Of a stretch of 64,000 bases of DNA, positions 26,660 through 35,977 are shown one piece after another. Both the position numbers and the translations under genes were made by a program. How positions within the stretch are numbered: the first letter of the stretch is position 1; every line of letters begins with the position of its first letter. The stretch is from an uncultured Kordia sp. (GTDB lineage: Bacteria > Bacteroidota > Bacteroidia > Flavobacteriales > Flavobacteriaceae): contig NZ_CANLEA010000001.1 in NCBI RefSeq assembly GCF_947489565.1, positions 186,001 to 250,000 on the forward strand. The letters are read 5' to 3'. The notes under the pieces are model-generated. The model saw only the letters and a program-made list of their open reading frames with translations, was not told where the DNA came from and ran no database searches.

Positions 26660-27979
26660 TTATAGATCGAATCCTAAATTTACACCTAATTTTTGTGCAA
26701 TTAACTTGTTGATTCGAGTTTTAATGGCGTTTATCTTCACGCTTTCTAAAACGTTATTAGCAAAAGCATACATTAGTAATGCTTTTGCTTCCTTCTCAGG
26801 AATTCCGCGTGAACGTAGATAGAATAATGCATCTTTATCCAATTGACCAATAGTACAACCGTGCGAACATTTTACATCATCTGCAAAAATTTCCAATTGC
26901 GGTTTGGTATTAATAGTTGCTTTATCGTCTACTAAAATATTGTTGTTTGCTTGAAATGCATTTGTCTTTTGCGCTTCTTTCTCTACGACTACTTTTCCGT
27001 TGAAAACTCCCGTAGAACGATCGCCAAAAATACCTTTATAATCTTGGTGACTTTCACAATTTGGTTCAATATGATGTACCAATGTGTTGTGATCTACATG
27101 TTGCTTATCACCAATAATAGTGATTCCTTTCATCGTAGAATCAATACGTTCTCCTCTTTGGAAAAACTGTAGATTGTTACGTATTAACTTTCCACCAAAA
27201 GAAAATGTATGTACAGACACATTACTGCTTTGCTTTTGTGAAATAAACGTATTATCAATCAAAGAAGCTTCTTGATTGTCATTTTGAATCTTATAATAAT
27301 CAACAATTGCACGTTTATTGGCAAAAACTTCTGTTACTGAATTTGTCAATACTACATTAGATGTTAAACTTTGATGACGCTCAATAATTTGCACATGTGA
27401 GTTTTCATCTACCACAATCAAATTACGTGGTTGCAACATCACTGAAGTTTCATTTCCGGTAGAAAAGTGTACAATTTGTATTGGTTTCTCAACTACTTTA
27501 TTTCTTGGAATATGAATATAAGCACCTTCCGAAGCAAAAGCTGTATTCAAAGAAGTCAAACTATGATCAGCTTTTGCAGCTTTGTTATAGTATGAATCCA
27601 TAATGATCTTGTACTTTGGTTTGTTCAGTGCAGAACTCATCAAACAAACATCAATGCCGTCATGTGTTGTTTCCGAAAGGAACGAACTATATTTTCCATC
27701 AATAAATACAATTTTATAGGTATCAATATCGTGGATAAAATATTTCTTTACATCTTTAAACTCAATAGCAGACTCTTGCTGTGGAGAAATCGTATAATCG
27801 TGCTTCAACAAAGCATTCAACGAAGTATATTTCCAATCTTCATCTTTCTTGGTAGGAAATCCTTTTTGCTGAAAGTTTTTAATCGCAGTATTTCTGATTT
27901 CATTTATGTTTTTTGACTGATGGTTTACACGATCTTCAAAAACCATAAAGGATGACAATAATTTATCTTTTAACTCCAT
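26660..27979 (-). CDS. sufD: Fe-S cluster assembly protein SufD
   Basis: A 439-residue SufB/SufD-family beta-helix protein: N-terminal WKYTSLNALL, core repeats, and the C-terminal FADDVKCSHGCTIGQLD ... YLRSRGIPEKEAKALLMYAFA typical of SufD. It forms the SufBCD scaffold with the genes upstream. The start is 9 bp after sufC. This is the last gene of the operon here; sufS and sufE do not follow. Confidence 0.96.
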   Translation of the reverse strand: MELKDKLLSSFMVFEDRVNHQSKNINEIRNTAIKNFQQKGFPTKKDEDWKYTSLNALLKHDYTISPQQESAIEFKDVKKYFIHDIDTYKIVFIDGKYSSFLSETTHDGIDVCLMSSALNKPKYKIIMDSYYNKAAKADHSLTSLNTAFASEGAYIHIPRNKVVEKPIQIVHFSTGNETSVMLQPRNLIVVDENSHVQIIERHQSLTSNVVLTNSVTEVFANKRAIVDYYKIQNDNQEASLIDNTFISQKQSSNVSVHTFSFGGKLIRNNLQFFQRGERIDSTMKGITIIGDKQHVDHNTLVHHIEPNCESHQDYKGIFGDRSTGVFNGKVVVEKEAQKTNAFQANNNILVDDKATINTKPQLEIFADDVKCSHGCTIGQLDKDALFYLRSRGIPEKEAKALLMYAFANNVLESVKINAIKTRINKLIAQKLGVNLGFDL

Positions 27980-27988
27980 GTATGCTGC

Positions 27989-28741
27989 TTAAATAGTTGC
28001 TTCTTGCTTAATCCAATCGTATCCTTTTTCTTCTAATTCTAAGGCCAATTCTTTGGTTCCTGACTTTACAATTTTTCCGTTGTGTAATACATGAACAAAA
28101 TCTGGTACGATATAATCTAACAAACGTTGGTAGTGTGTAATGACAATAACTGCATTGTCTTTGCTACGTAATTTATTCACGCCATTGGCAACAATTCGCA
28201 AGGCATCAATATCTAGTCCAGAATCAGTTTCATCTAAGATGGCTAATTTTGGCTCTAACATGGCCATTTGGAAAATTTCGTTACGTTTTTTCTCTCCACC
28301 AGAAAATCCTTCGTTTAATGAACGAGATAAAAAGCGTCTGTCAATTTCTAACAATTCAGCTTTCTCGCGAATTTTCTTTAGCATTTCACTTGCAGGCATG
28401 TCTTCCAAACCTTTTGCTTTGCGTGTTTCGTTGATCGCTGTTTTTACAAAGTTGGTTACAGAAACTCCAGGAATTTCTACAGGATATTGAAATGATAAAA
28501 ATACGCCTTCGTGTGCGCGTTCTTCTGGACCTAATTCTTCAATATTTTCTCCATTTAAGAAAATTTCTCCATCAGTAACTTCATACTCTTCTTTTCCTGC
28601 AATAACAGATGATAAAGTACTTTTACCTGATCCGTTTGGTCCCATAATCGCATGTACTTCTCCTGCTTTTACTTCAAGGTTAATTCCTCTCAGAATTCCT
28701 TTTTCTTCAATACCTGCGTGTAGATTTTTTATGTGTAACAT
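27989..28741 (-). CDS. sufC: Fe-S assembly ATPase SufC
   Basis: A 250-residue ABC-type ATPase: Walker A GPNGSGKST, signature FSGGEKKRNEI, Walker B LAILDETDSGLDID and switch His ITHYQR. SufC drives conformational change of the SufBD scaffold. It sits between a lipoprotein gene and sufD on the same strand. Confidence 0.97.
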   Translation of the reverse strand: MLHIKNLHAGIEEKGILRGINLEVKAGEVHAIMGPNGSGKSTLSSVIAGKEEYEVTDGEIFLNGENIEELGPEERAHEGVFLSFQYPVEIPGVSVTNFVKTAINETRKAKGLEDMPASEMLKKIREKAELLEIDRRFLSRSLNEGFSGGEKKRNEIFQMAMLEPKLAILDETDSGLDIDALRIVANGVNKLRSKDNAVIVITHYQRLLDYIVPDFVHVLHNGKIVKSGTKELALELEEKGYDWIKQEATI

Positions 28742-28768
28742 TGTAAATGTGATATTTTTTAAATCGAA

Positions 28769-29218
28769 TTATTGATTGTTTGTGATGATGATAGTACCAT
28801 CTTGTCCGCTTGGTTGTTGTACCGAAAGAATTTCTTTAATTTCAATGACTTCTTTCCAAGCATTTTCTACTGGATTTGGTTTCTTGATGCCTCTAACAAC
28901 AACAGGAACCATATCGTGAGCATTCTTTTTGAATTGTTGACATTGCTTGTTAAGCTCATGCATTTTTTCGTCAATAACCACGCCGTACATAATACTTCCT
29001 GCGGTTTGTAAAACAGCGGCTTTTTCACTGTCTAGATATAAAAACATTCCAGAAAATGTGTCATTGACATCTCCAACAGTACGCGTCGCTGTAATTCCCG
29101 ATTCGTTTTGTGTTTCAGATTTTGTTTCTGTTTCGTTCGCTTTTTCTTCAGATTTAGAATTGTTACCACAACTTACTATGAGTAAGCTAAGTGCGAAGAT
29201 GAAATAGATTTTTTTCAT
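28769..29218 (-). CDS. lipoprotein embedded in the suf operon
   Basis: A 149-residue protein with a lipobox (LLIVSCGNN; Cys17), an acidic linker rich in Glu/Thr/Ser and a folded C-terminus (FSGMFLYLDSEKAAVLQ ... VPVVVRGIKKPNP). I do not recognise a domain. It lies between sufB and sufC with 20-27 bp spacing, so it is co-transcribed, though an outer-envelope lipoprotein is not a known part of the cytoplasmic SUF machine. Confidence 0.8.
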   Translation of the reverse strand: MKKIYFIFALSLLIVSCGNNSKSEEKANETETKSETQNESGITATRTVGDVNDTFSGMFLYLDSEKAAVLQTAGSIMYGVVIDEKMHELNKQCQQFKKNAHDMVPVVVRGIKKPNPVENAWKEVIEIKEILSVQQPSGQDGTIIITNNQ

Positions 29219-29238
29219 TTTGTAATATTTATGATTGA

Positions 29239-30687
29239 TTATCCAACAGAACCTTCTAATGAAATTTCTAGTAATTTTTGTGCTTCTACAGCAAATTCCA
29301 TTGGTAATTTGTTCAACACTTCTTTACTGAAACCGTTTACAATTAAAGCAATTGCTTTTTCAGTATCAATTCCACGTTGGTTGCAATAGAAAATTTGGTC
29401 TTCTCCAATTTTGCTAGTCGTGGCTTCGTGTTCTATTTGTGCAGTTTTATTTTTTGCTTCTATGTATGGAAACGTGTGTGCACCACATTTATTTCCCATT
29501 AAGAGTGAATCACATTGCGAGAAGTTACGTGCATTTTCAGCTTTGGAAGCAATTTGCACCAAACCTCGATAACTGTTTTGTGATTTTCCAGCAGAAATAC
29601 CTTTAGAAATGATCGTACTTCTGGTATTCTTTCCAAGGTGAATCATTTTTGTTCCAGTATCTGCTTGTTGGTAGTTGTTAGTTACTGCAATGGAGTAAAA
29701 TTCTCCAACCGAATGGTCACCTTTCAATACACAACTTGGATATTTCCATGTTACTGCGGAACCTGTTTCAACCTGTGTCCAAGAAATTTTAGAATTGGTT
29801 TCGCACAACCCTCTTTTGGTTACAAAATTGTAAACGCCACCTTTTCCTTCTGCATTTCCTGGGAACCAGTTTTGAACTGTAGAATATTTGATTTCGGCAT
29901 CGTCCATCGCAATCAATTCTACAACAGCAGCATGCAATTGGTTTTCATCACGTGACGGAGCAGTACAACCTTCAAGGTAACTTACATAACTGCCTTCATC
30001 AGCAATTACAAGCGTACGCTCAAACTGTCCAGTTCCAGCTTCATTGATTCGGAAGTATGTTGATAATTCCATCGGGCAACGAACGCCTTTTGGAATATAA
30101 CAGAAAGATCCATCAGTAAATACAGCTGAATTTAAAGCTGCATAGAAGTTGTCTTTTTTAGGAACCACAGTTCCTAAATATTTCTTAACCAATTCTGGAT
30201 GTTCTTGAATGGCTTCAGAAATAGGGCAGAAGATAATGCCTTTTTCGGCCAATGTTTTTTTGAATGTTGTAGCTACAGAAACCGAATCGACTACAATATC
30301 AATCGCAACTCCTTGAAGTTTCTTTTGTTCATCGATAGAGATTCCTAATTTTTTATACATTTCCAACAACTCAGGATCTACATCATCTAAAGTTTTATTT
30401 GGATCTGCTTTTTTGGGAGCTGAATAATACGAAATTGCTTGAAAGTCTGGTTTTTCATAATGTACATTTGCCCATTCTGGCTCTTCCATTTCTGACCAAA
30501 TTTTAAAAGCGTCTAATCGCCATTCGGTCATCCATTCAGGTTCATTCTTCTTCTTTGAAATGGCACGAACTATATCTTCATTGAGACCTTTTGGAAACGT
30601 ATCGCTTTCAATGTCGGTATAAAAACCGTACTCATACTCTTTGGTTTCCAGCTCTTTTTGTAATTCTTCTTCAGTATATTTACTCAT
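29239..30687 (-). CDS. sufB: Fe-S cluster assembly protein SufB
   Basis: A 482-residue SufB of normal length: [13 protein letters not shown] near the N-terminus, [47 protein letters not shown] and [23 protein letters not shown]. SufB is the main scaffold on which clusters are built. It lies downstream of the inserted four-helix-bundle cassette and upstream of a lipoprotein and sufC. Confidence 0.97.
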   Translation of the reverse strand: MSKYTEEELQKELETKEYEYGFYTDIESDTFPKGLNEDIVRAISKKKNEPEWMTEWRLDAFKIWSEMEEPEWANVHYEKPDFQAISYYSAPKKADPNKTLDDVDPELLEMYKKLGISIDEQKKLQGVAIDIVVDSVSVATTFKKTLAEKGIIFCPISEAIQEHPELVKKYLGTVVPKKDNFYAALNSAVFTDGSFCYIPKGVRCPMELSTYFRINEAGTGQFERTLVIADEGSYVSYLEGCTAPSRDENQLHAAVVELIAMDDAEIKYSTVQNWFPGNAEGKGGVYNFVTKRGLCETNSKISWTQVETGSAVTWKYPSCVLKGDHSVGEFYSIAVTNNYQQADTGTKMIHLGKNTRSTIISKGISAGKSQNSYRGLVQIASKAENARNFSQCDSLLMGNKCGAHTFPYIEAKNKTAQIEHEATTSKIGEDQIFYCNQRGIDTEKAIALIVNGFSKEVLNKLPMEFAVEAQKLLEISLEGSVG

Positions 30688-30694
30688 TCTTTTG

Positions 30695-31167
30695 TTTGTT
30701 CAAAGTTTAAAGTTCGATGTTTAAGGTTGTGTGTTTTTGTACTTACTTCCTTTCATGTCACTTTTTGACAAATAATTTATAAATGCGCTTATTTTTTTAC
30801 TTAATACAAGTGTTTTTGTTTTAATTGTTCAAAATTCTCACTTGTAATATATTTTCTGTCTACAATTCTATACAATTGTGATCTTGTTTCTCCGCAAGAT
30901 GCTTTTGCAATTGATAAGAATTGTATAAATTCTCTATTCCCGTTTCGCTCAAATCCTTCAGCAATATTGTCCATAATTGAACCTGAAGAAGCATTTATTT
31001 GATTGTAGAGTTTGTAATCATTTTTTAACCCTGTATTGCTGTTCGCTATTTCAAAAATATCTTGACAAAGTGTTCTAGCTATTTTCCAGATTTCTAAATC
31101 TTCAAACTGTTTTATAGTCGCCATGTGAACTTAACCTTGAATCAAAAACATTGAACTTTGAACAAAC
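30695..31167. mobile_element. small cassette with inverted-repeat ends carrying a four-helix-bundle gene
   Basis: The left end (30695-30728) begins TTTGTTCAAAGTT and continues to ATGTTTAAGGTT; the right end (31133-31167), read on the other strand, also begins TTTGTTCAAAGTT and reaches AATGTTT...AAGGTT. The cassette exactly fills the gap between the A-type carrier stop (31169) and sufB start (30687), so it appears inserted into the suf operon. It encodes no transposase; mobility would need help in trans. Confidence 0.5.
30721..31124 (-). pseudogene. four-helix-bundle (S23/IVS-type) protein gene, frameshifted
   Basis: The open frame (31124 to a stop at 30801, 107 residues) matches the four-helix-bundle family found in rRNA intervening sequences and scattered loci: [58 protein letters not shown]. 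It ends early at QKHLY. Shifting by one base at the A5 run (T5 at 30813-30817 on the plus strand) continues with [19 protein letters not shown] then KGSK, the usual family ending, to a stop at 30721. So one A is missing from the run. It may be a pseudogene, a phase-variable gene or a sequencing error. Confidence 0.75.
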
Positions 31168-31168
31168 A

Positions 31169-31498
31169 TTACAAAGAGAACGACTCTCCGCAACCACAAG
31201 TGCGCTGTGCATTTGGATTGTTAAAAACAAATCCTTTTCCGTTCAATCCACCAGAATATTCTAACGTGGTTCCTACGAGATACAAGAAGCTTTTTTTATC
31301 TACAATAATTTTCACACCATTGTCTTCAAATACTTTGTCTTCTTCTTTTTGACTTTTGTCAAATGTTAAATCATAAGATAGTCCGGAACATCCACCGCTT
31401 TTCACGCCAACACGAACATAATCAGCAACGGCATCAAAACCATCATCGGTCATGAGCTCCACTACTTTTTTACGGGCTGTGTCTGAAACTGTTATCAT
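31169..31498 (-). CDS. A-type Fe-S carrier (IscA/SufA/HesB family)
   Basis: A 109-residue protein with the three conserved Cys of the family (GGCSGLSYDL and TCGCGESF at the C-terminus). It carries nascent clusters to target proteins. It is the first gene of the suf operon, separated from sufB by the inserted cassette. Confidence 0.95.
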   Translation of the reverse strand: MITVSDTARKKVVELMTDDGFDAVADYVRVGVKSGGCSGLSYDLTFDKSQKEEDKVFEDNGVKIIVDKKSFLYLVGTTLEYSGGLNGKGFVFNNPNAQRTCGCGESFSL

Positions 31499-32350
31499 TT
31501 TTTAATTTACATTTAATTTGTACTTGCAAAGATACGCTATTTGCCGCTTTATTTTAAAAAACCTAACATTTATATAATAAATTATCCAATAGAATTTTTT
31601 GATGATGATTTTTTGAGTCTTTTTTTGAAGAGCATTTGCAATTTTGTAGTGCGTTTATTTATGTTGTAATTCAATAACTTTTGCGCCAATAAGTAAGCGT
31701 GTTACAGTTTGTTTTTAGGAATAGAAGCTGCAAATTACACAATGATTTTTGCTTTTTTTTTGACCTTCAATTTTGCTTAAAACCGTTTTGATAATTCAGC
31801 AAATCATTAGATGGTTATTTTATCTTTTTCATGCACGATATAGCTAATACTGTTTGCAATCTTTCATAGTTTCTAAAAGAATGGATCTGTTGTCATTTCT
31901 AAAAAATAAATACATGCTACGACAGAAAACCCTATAAAAACCCTAATATTCAGTGCTTTATGAATAGTTTAAATGTTAAATTTATGTTAATATTGATTCT
32001 AGAAAAGCAGCTGTATTTGTAAGAATATTTTGCTTATAAACTCATGCTTATATTTTAATTAAAATGCTGATTGTGTGACAGTTATGTTTTTAGTTCTATG
32101 GAATTTACATAAAAGATTACGAACTGAATATAAAAATATGTAAAACATGTAGATGAAAGTCGTATTAGAAGTGAAAGAATTGTGCTATGTAATTTTACCT
32201 GTTGTTATCAATTGCGTAATTCTCTGTGTCTCGGTATCCCTTGAAACTACTAGATTTGTCTCGTTCGCAAAATAAAACTACTGCGATAATATTTTTTAAA
32301 AAGACAATTAAATTATTAACCCCTATTATTAATTAAAACATTGTAAACAG
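31499..32350. other. 852-bp AT-rich gap without a supportable gene
   Basis: No ORF with coding character on either strand and no tRNA or hairpin terminator seen. It contains a GTTAA pair at 31975 and 31986 (11 bp apart) and a TAGATTTG -7 box at 32251-32258 upstream of the LamG gene. The suf operon promoter must lie at the left end. Confidence 0.5.
32251..32258 (+). promoter_or_regulatory. -7 box TAGATTTG of the LamG protein gene
   Basis: An exact TAnnTTTG match about 93 bp before the ATG. No TTG at the usual -33 distance. Confidence 0.35.
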
Positions 32351-33379
32351 ATGAAACAACATTACATTTTTTTATTAGCATTTTTAACAGCAGGCATTTT
32401 TAGTGCCAATGCACAAGTCTTGGGATATGCCATCTGCTTTGATGGTGTCAATGACTTTGCTCCAGTATACAGGTCGACAGAGACAGGAATTTTTGGAACC
32501 AACGCTAACAACGATAGTTTTACCATTGAATTTTGGGTAAAAGACAATGGAAACGGAGGAAAGCACATGTATGCTAAACACTATGATAGTGGAACAGCAA
32601 AAGAAGGATACTTTATTGAAAGAGATGCTACTACAGGATTCGTGACTGCTGGAATTGCAAACAATACAAATAATTGGACTACAATTACTGGAACTAGAGC
32701 TATCAATGATGGAAATTGGCATCATGTTGCAGTTACTTTTGATATTACTATAGGTCGATTAATGTTGTATGTTGATGGACATTGGGAAGCTACTGCTAAT
32801 GGAATTACACCTGTATTTGGGAATAATGTAGATGCACGCTTGGCGAGTTCTGAATATGAAAATACGTATTTTGGAGGTGCGTATGATGAAGTAAGAGTAT
32901 GGAATACTATAAGAACAGCTTCAGAAATTAATATTGGAATGAACATGGAAATAGATGTTGCTTCAACAGGTTTAATTCAATACTTCAAGTGTAATGAAGG
33001 AATTCCTGATACAGATAATTGGATATTATATCAGTTAGTAGATCATACAGGAAATTCACGTCCAGGTGATTTATGGAATGTTTTTAGACTAGGACCTTGT
33101 TCAAATTGGGTACATACAGTGGCAGATTCAGTATTATCTACTGAAACGTTTACAGCAGCTACTGAAGGATTAAATTTGTATCCAAACCCAGCAAAGAATT
33201 TTGTTCAAATCAATGGATTAAAAGTTGACGAAGCATATACAATTTACAATACAATTGGTGCTGTTGTAAAAAGAGGAACAGTAGCAAACAATGAAGAAAT
33301 TGCTATTGACAATTTAACAAATGGGATGTATTTCTTAAAGTTAAGCGGTAACAGAACGTTGAAGTTTATTAAGAAATAA
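32351..33379 (+). CDS. LamG-domain protein with T9SS type A sorting domain
   Basis: A 342-residue secreted protein: signal peptide (to SANAQ), a LamG/concanavalin-like domain (about 25-210; SFTIEFWVKDNG, HHVAVTFDI, YVDGHWEA, GAYDEVRVWNT) and a C-terminal type A sorting domain (LNLYPNPAKNFVQI ... NGMYFLKLSGNRTLKFIKK). LamG domains usually bind glycans or proteins; it should be displayed on the surface by the T9SS. A strong terminator follows. Confidence 0.9.
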   Translation: MKQHYIFLLAFLTAGIFSANAQVLGYAICFDGVNDFAPVYRSTETGIFGTNANNDSFTIEFWVKDNGNGGKHMYAKHYDSGTAKEGYFIERDATTGFVTAGIANNTNNWTTITGTRAINDGNWHHVAVTFDITIGRLMLYVDGHWEATANGITPVFGNNVDARLASSEYENTYFGGAYDEVRVWNTIRTASEINIGMNMEIDVASTGLIQYFKCNEGIPDTDNWILYQLVDHTGNSRPGDLWNVFRLGPCSNWVHTVADSVLSTETFTAATEGLNLYPNPAKNFVQINGLKVDEAYTIYNTIGAVVKRGTVANNEEIAIDNLTNGMYFLKLSGNRTLKFIKK

Positions 33380-33396
33380 CCAATTTAAATATCAAA

Positions 33397-33459
33397 TCAT
33401 GCGCAGTTGAGATTCAAAAGAAAAAGATTGTTTAGGTATGTTTCTAGACTGCGTTTGAA
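33397..33459. repeat. decayed copy of the TCGAGCGCAGTC repeat
   Basis: TCATGCGCAGTTGAGAT (33397-33413) and AGACTGCGTTTGAA (33446-33459) keep the same arrangement and spacing as the element at 26523-26583 with several changes. Confidence 0.5.
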
Positions 33460-33495
33460 GTGATTTAAAATTTATCAGACTTATTTACAAGATAG

Positions 33496-33529
33496 TAGCG
33501 AATGACTTCGGTTGTTCGCTATTTTTTTT
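33496..33529 (+). terminator. UUCG-tetraloop terminator after the LamG gene
   Basis: TAGCGAATGAC and GTTGTTCGCTA form an 11-bp stem (two G-T pairs) closed by C(TTCG)G and followed by eight T. Confidence 0.85.
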
Positions 33530-33579
33530 GAATTGTGTTTCTACTTCGCTCAATAGGAATTTAAGTAATGCGAACCTCG

Positions 33580-34650
33580 TTAAAATTCCGAAAAACGCTG
33601 GTCAAAAATAAAATCCGTATCGGTTAAGGTTTTTAAGAAGTCAATAATGCGGGCTTTTTCTTCATCAGTCATCGGAATTCCTAAACTTCCGTCAGTTTGT
33701 TGAAAGATAGGATCTAAGTTTTCAGTATTGTTGATGCCAGTTCGGTAATGTTCCAACACATCTTCTAAACTCGCAAAACGTCCATCATGCATGTATGGAA
33801 ATGTAACTTCAATGTTTCGAAGGTTGGGTACTTTAAATTTGTAATTGTCTGCTGGAAATCCTGTAACACGCGCGCGTCCAATATCGTTGTATTGCGGATC
33901 AATAGCCAATCCATTATTACGATAGGATTGATCTGTAAACAATTCACCAGCATGACAGGAAGCGCATTTCTGATTGAACAATTCCATACCTTGGGTTTCG
34001 TTGGCAGTTAGTGTTACATTTCCTTCATTACGACGGAATTTATCGTATTTACTATTTCCAGTCACCATCATTACCATAAATTGTGATAGCGCTTTTAGGA
34101 TATTTTCTGAGTTGATTTCGCCATTTTCAAAAGCTTCACGGAACAATCGCGGATAATCTGGATGTGCTTGTAGTTTTGCGATAACATTGGTAAATGTTTC
34201 GTTCATTTCCACTTCATTCGTAATTGGAATGATAGGTTGTGTATCTAAATGGATGGCAGCACCATCCCAAGTAAATTCGTTTTGAAAAGCTAAGTTGTGT
34301 AACGGTTGTGCATTTCTGCTTCCCAACGCGCCATCAACGCCGTGACTGATAATATGTGTATGATGTGTAAAGGCAAATTCTTGAATATGGCAAAATCCGC
34401 AGGCAACTACATTATCAGATGCCATACGACCTTCATAAAACAAGCGTCTTCCCAATTCAAAACCAGTTTCTGTCGGCGGATTCGATTCTATATCATACAC
34501 CAAAGGCGGAAAATTAGAAGGCACATTAAAATCCAACGGCACATTTTGGAATTCGCCAGTTTGTTGTCCGGGAATTTCCTCATACGGTTCGTTTTTGCAC
34601 GCCACAAATAGGAGCGCAACAAATACATATATGTAATAGTTGAATTTCAT
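33580..34650 (-). CDS. di-heme cytochrome c peroxidase/MauG family lipoprotein
   Basis: A 356-residue periplasmic lipoprotein (lipobox LLFVACK). Two heme c sites are present: CGFCH (VVACGFCHIQ) and CASCH (NQKCASCHAG), with the family phrases GRRLFYEGRMASD, SRNAQPLHNLAF, VPNLRNIEVTFPYMHDG. CcpA-type enzymes reduce peroxide; MauG/MbnH types oxidise protein side chains. The MbnP-family gene at 44129 makes the MbnH-like role worth considering. A TTG at 34692 would add 14 residues before the signal; the ATG at 34650 is preferred. Confidence 0.92.
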   Translation of the reverse strand: MKFNYYIYVFVALLFVACKNEPYEEIPGQQTGEFQNVPLDFNVPSNFPPLVYDIESNPPTETGFELGRRLFYEGRMASDNVVACGFCHIQEFAFTHHTHIISHGVDGALGSRNAQPLHNLAFQNEFTWDGAAIHLDTQPIIPITNEVEMNETFTNVIAKLQAHPDYPRLFREAFENGEINSENILKALSQFMVMMVTGNSKYDKFRRNEGNVTLTANETQGMELFNQKCASCHAGELFTDQSYRNNGLAIDPQYNDIGRARVTGFPADNYKFKVPNLRNIEVTFPYMHDGRFASLEDVLEHYRTGINNTENLDPIFQQTDGSLGIPMTDEEKARIIDFLKTLTDTDFIFDQRFSEF

Positions 34651-34719
34651 AGCAGTTGCTAAGATACCAAATGTCTTGTGATTGGGCAACAATTCATATT
34701 GTATGAAGCTTTACAATTC

Positions 34720-35505
34720 CTAGTCCATAAACTCTTTTATGAGTTTAATTTGCCCTTCAAGCATTTCAATTCCTGTATGAATGGTACATCCAAGCTCTTT
34801 CGCCTTTTGTAAAGTACAAGTGATTTCAGGATGTGTAATAATGTCGGCAACAAGTGTGTTTGGGTTTAAATTTGTCAATGATAATACAGGTTTATCACTT
34901 ATTTTCATACCAACCGAAGTACTATTAATCAAAACATCAATATCATTTGAAATATGATTGCTGTAAGAAATGTCAATCGAAGGATAAAAGCGTTTTAATT
35001 TCTCAATTAGTAGCAAAGCTTTGGTGTCAGTTCTGTTGTAAATTGTCAACTTTTTAATTCCATTTTCACACAAAGCAAATGCAATTGCGGCAGCAGCACC
35101 GCCAGCACCAAGTAAAAAAATATGTTTTTCTGTAAGTGTATAATTATATTTTTTTAATCCTTCAATAAAACCATTTCCATCTAAAAGTGTTCCTTTTATC
35201 AATCCGTCGGGAGTTCTTTTAATTACATTGCAAGCTCCAATACGAAGTGCTTCTGTTGACACTTCATCCACATATTTGATGATTTCTGTTTTATGTGGCA
35301 TGGTAATTACCGCGCCTTTAAAATTTTGAATATTCTTTAATCCTTCTACAACCGATTGCAATCCGTTATCGTGTACGTGAAATGGAATAAGTACCTTATT
35401 CTCGTTACTTTCCTGAAAAATAGCATTCATCAGTCTGGGAGCTGCAACATGCGCAATAGGATCGCCTAAAATGGCATACATAGCTGTTTTTCCGTCAATT
35501 TTCAT
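34720..35505 (-). CDS. aroE: shikimate dehydrogenase family protein
   Basis: A 261-residue NADP-type dehydrogenase of the aromatic amino-acid pathway (3-dehydroshikimate to shikimate). N-terminal substrate domain: ILGDPIAHVAAPRLMN, catalytic Lys in TMPHKTE, Asp in DGNGF. Rossmann domain: LLGAGGAAAAIAFAL, YNRT, INSTSVGM. The usual HSxSP motif is replaced by HVAAP, so this may be a paralog (quinate or other shikimate-like substrate). A TTG precedes the ATG at 35505, which is preferred. Confidence 0.85.
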   Translation of the reverse strand: MKIDGKTAMYAILGDPIAHVAAPRLMNAIFQESNENKVLIPFHVHDNGLQSVVEGLKNIQNFKGAVITMPHKTEIIKYVDEVSTEALRIGACNVIKRTPDGLIKGTLLDGNGFIEGLKKYNYTLTEKHIFLLGAGGAAAAIAFALCENGIKKLTIYNRTDTKALLLIEKLKRFYPSIDISYSNHISNDIDVLINSTSVGMKISDKPVLSLTNLNPNTLVADIITHPEITCTLQKAKELGCTIHTGIEMLEGQIKLIKEFMD

Positions 35506-35621
35506 CAATGATTTGGTGTCGAAGTTGATTCTTATAAAACTACAGCTAACCGCAGAAATATCAAAATCATAAAAAACATTTTGCCATTATTTTTTGTGAG
35601 AATATGGACTTGGTAAAACCT

Positions 35622-35684
35622 ACTACATTTTGTACTATTTTTCAAGGAAATAGATGGCTTTTGGGAGAATCCTACATTTTGAAC
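35622..35684 (+). promoter_or_regulatory. two copies of the ACTACA-N3-TGTA element upstream of a precursor gene
   Basis: ACTACA-TTT-TGTACT at 35622-35636 and the weaker CCTACA-TTT-TGAACG at about 35671-35685. The first closely matches the palindrome at 39503-39521 (ACTACA-AAT-TGTAGT). The second copy would be centred about -45 from the start inferred from the -7 box at 35709. Confidence 0.5.
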
Positions 35685-35708
35685 GATTCTGCGTTTTGGA
35701 TTCCGAAC

Positions 35709-35716
35709 TAATTTTG
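35709..35716 (+). promoter_or_regulatory. -7 box TAATTTTG of the precursor gene
   Basis: An exact TAnnTTTG element 24 bp before the ATG at 35741; no TTG at -33, consistent with need for an activator. Confidence 0.5.
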
Positions 35717-35740
35717 AATCAAACATAAAATCAAAACATT

Positions 35741-35938
35741 ATGAAAAAACAAGGAATGAAAAACAAATTGAACTTGAAGAGAAATGTCATCTCAAATTTT
35801 GAAAGCAATGAAGTCACAGGAAAAGGTCCTGAAACTTGGACGTGTGATTGTTGGACGCGCAGAAAAGATTGTAAAACGTATGAGCCAACACAAGATGGTT
35901 GTCAAAGTTTCTGGTGTTCAGGAATTGGATGTAGCTAA
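35741..35938 (+). CDS. Cys-rich leader peptide (variant lanthipeptide-like precursor)
   Basis: A 65-residue peptide. The leader MKKQGMKNKLNLKRNVISNF then ESNEVTG is of the same family as those at 6.4 and 22 kb, but the cleavage region is GKG instead of GG. The core has six Cys (WTCDCW, DCKTYE, GCQSFWCSGIGCS). It is divergent in position from, and convergent with, a two-component system whose promoter shares a palindrome with this gene's promoter. No processing enzyme is nearby. Confidence 0.75.
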   Translation: MKKQGMKNKLNLKRNVISNFESNEVTGKGPETWTCDCWTRRKDCKTYEPTQDGCQSFWCSGIGCS

Positions 35939-35977
35939 TATTGAATCTTTATGAGATAATTTTTTAGTTTTACTACT

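Noticed and set aside
35532-35726. 64-residue minus-strand ORF between aroE-like and precursor genes
   Set aside because: It lies across the palindromic elements and promoter of the precursor and has no family signature.
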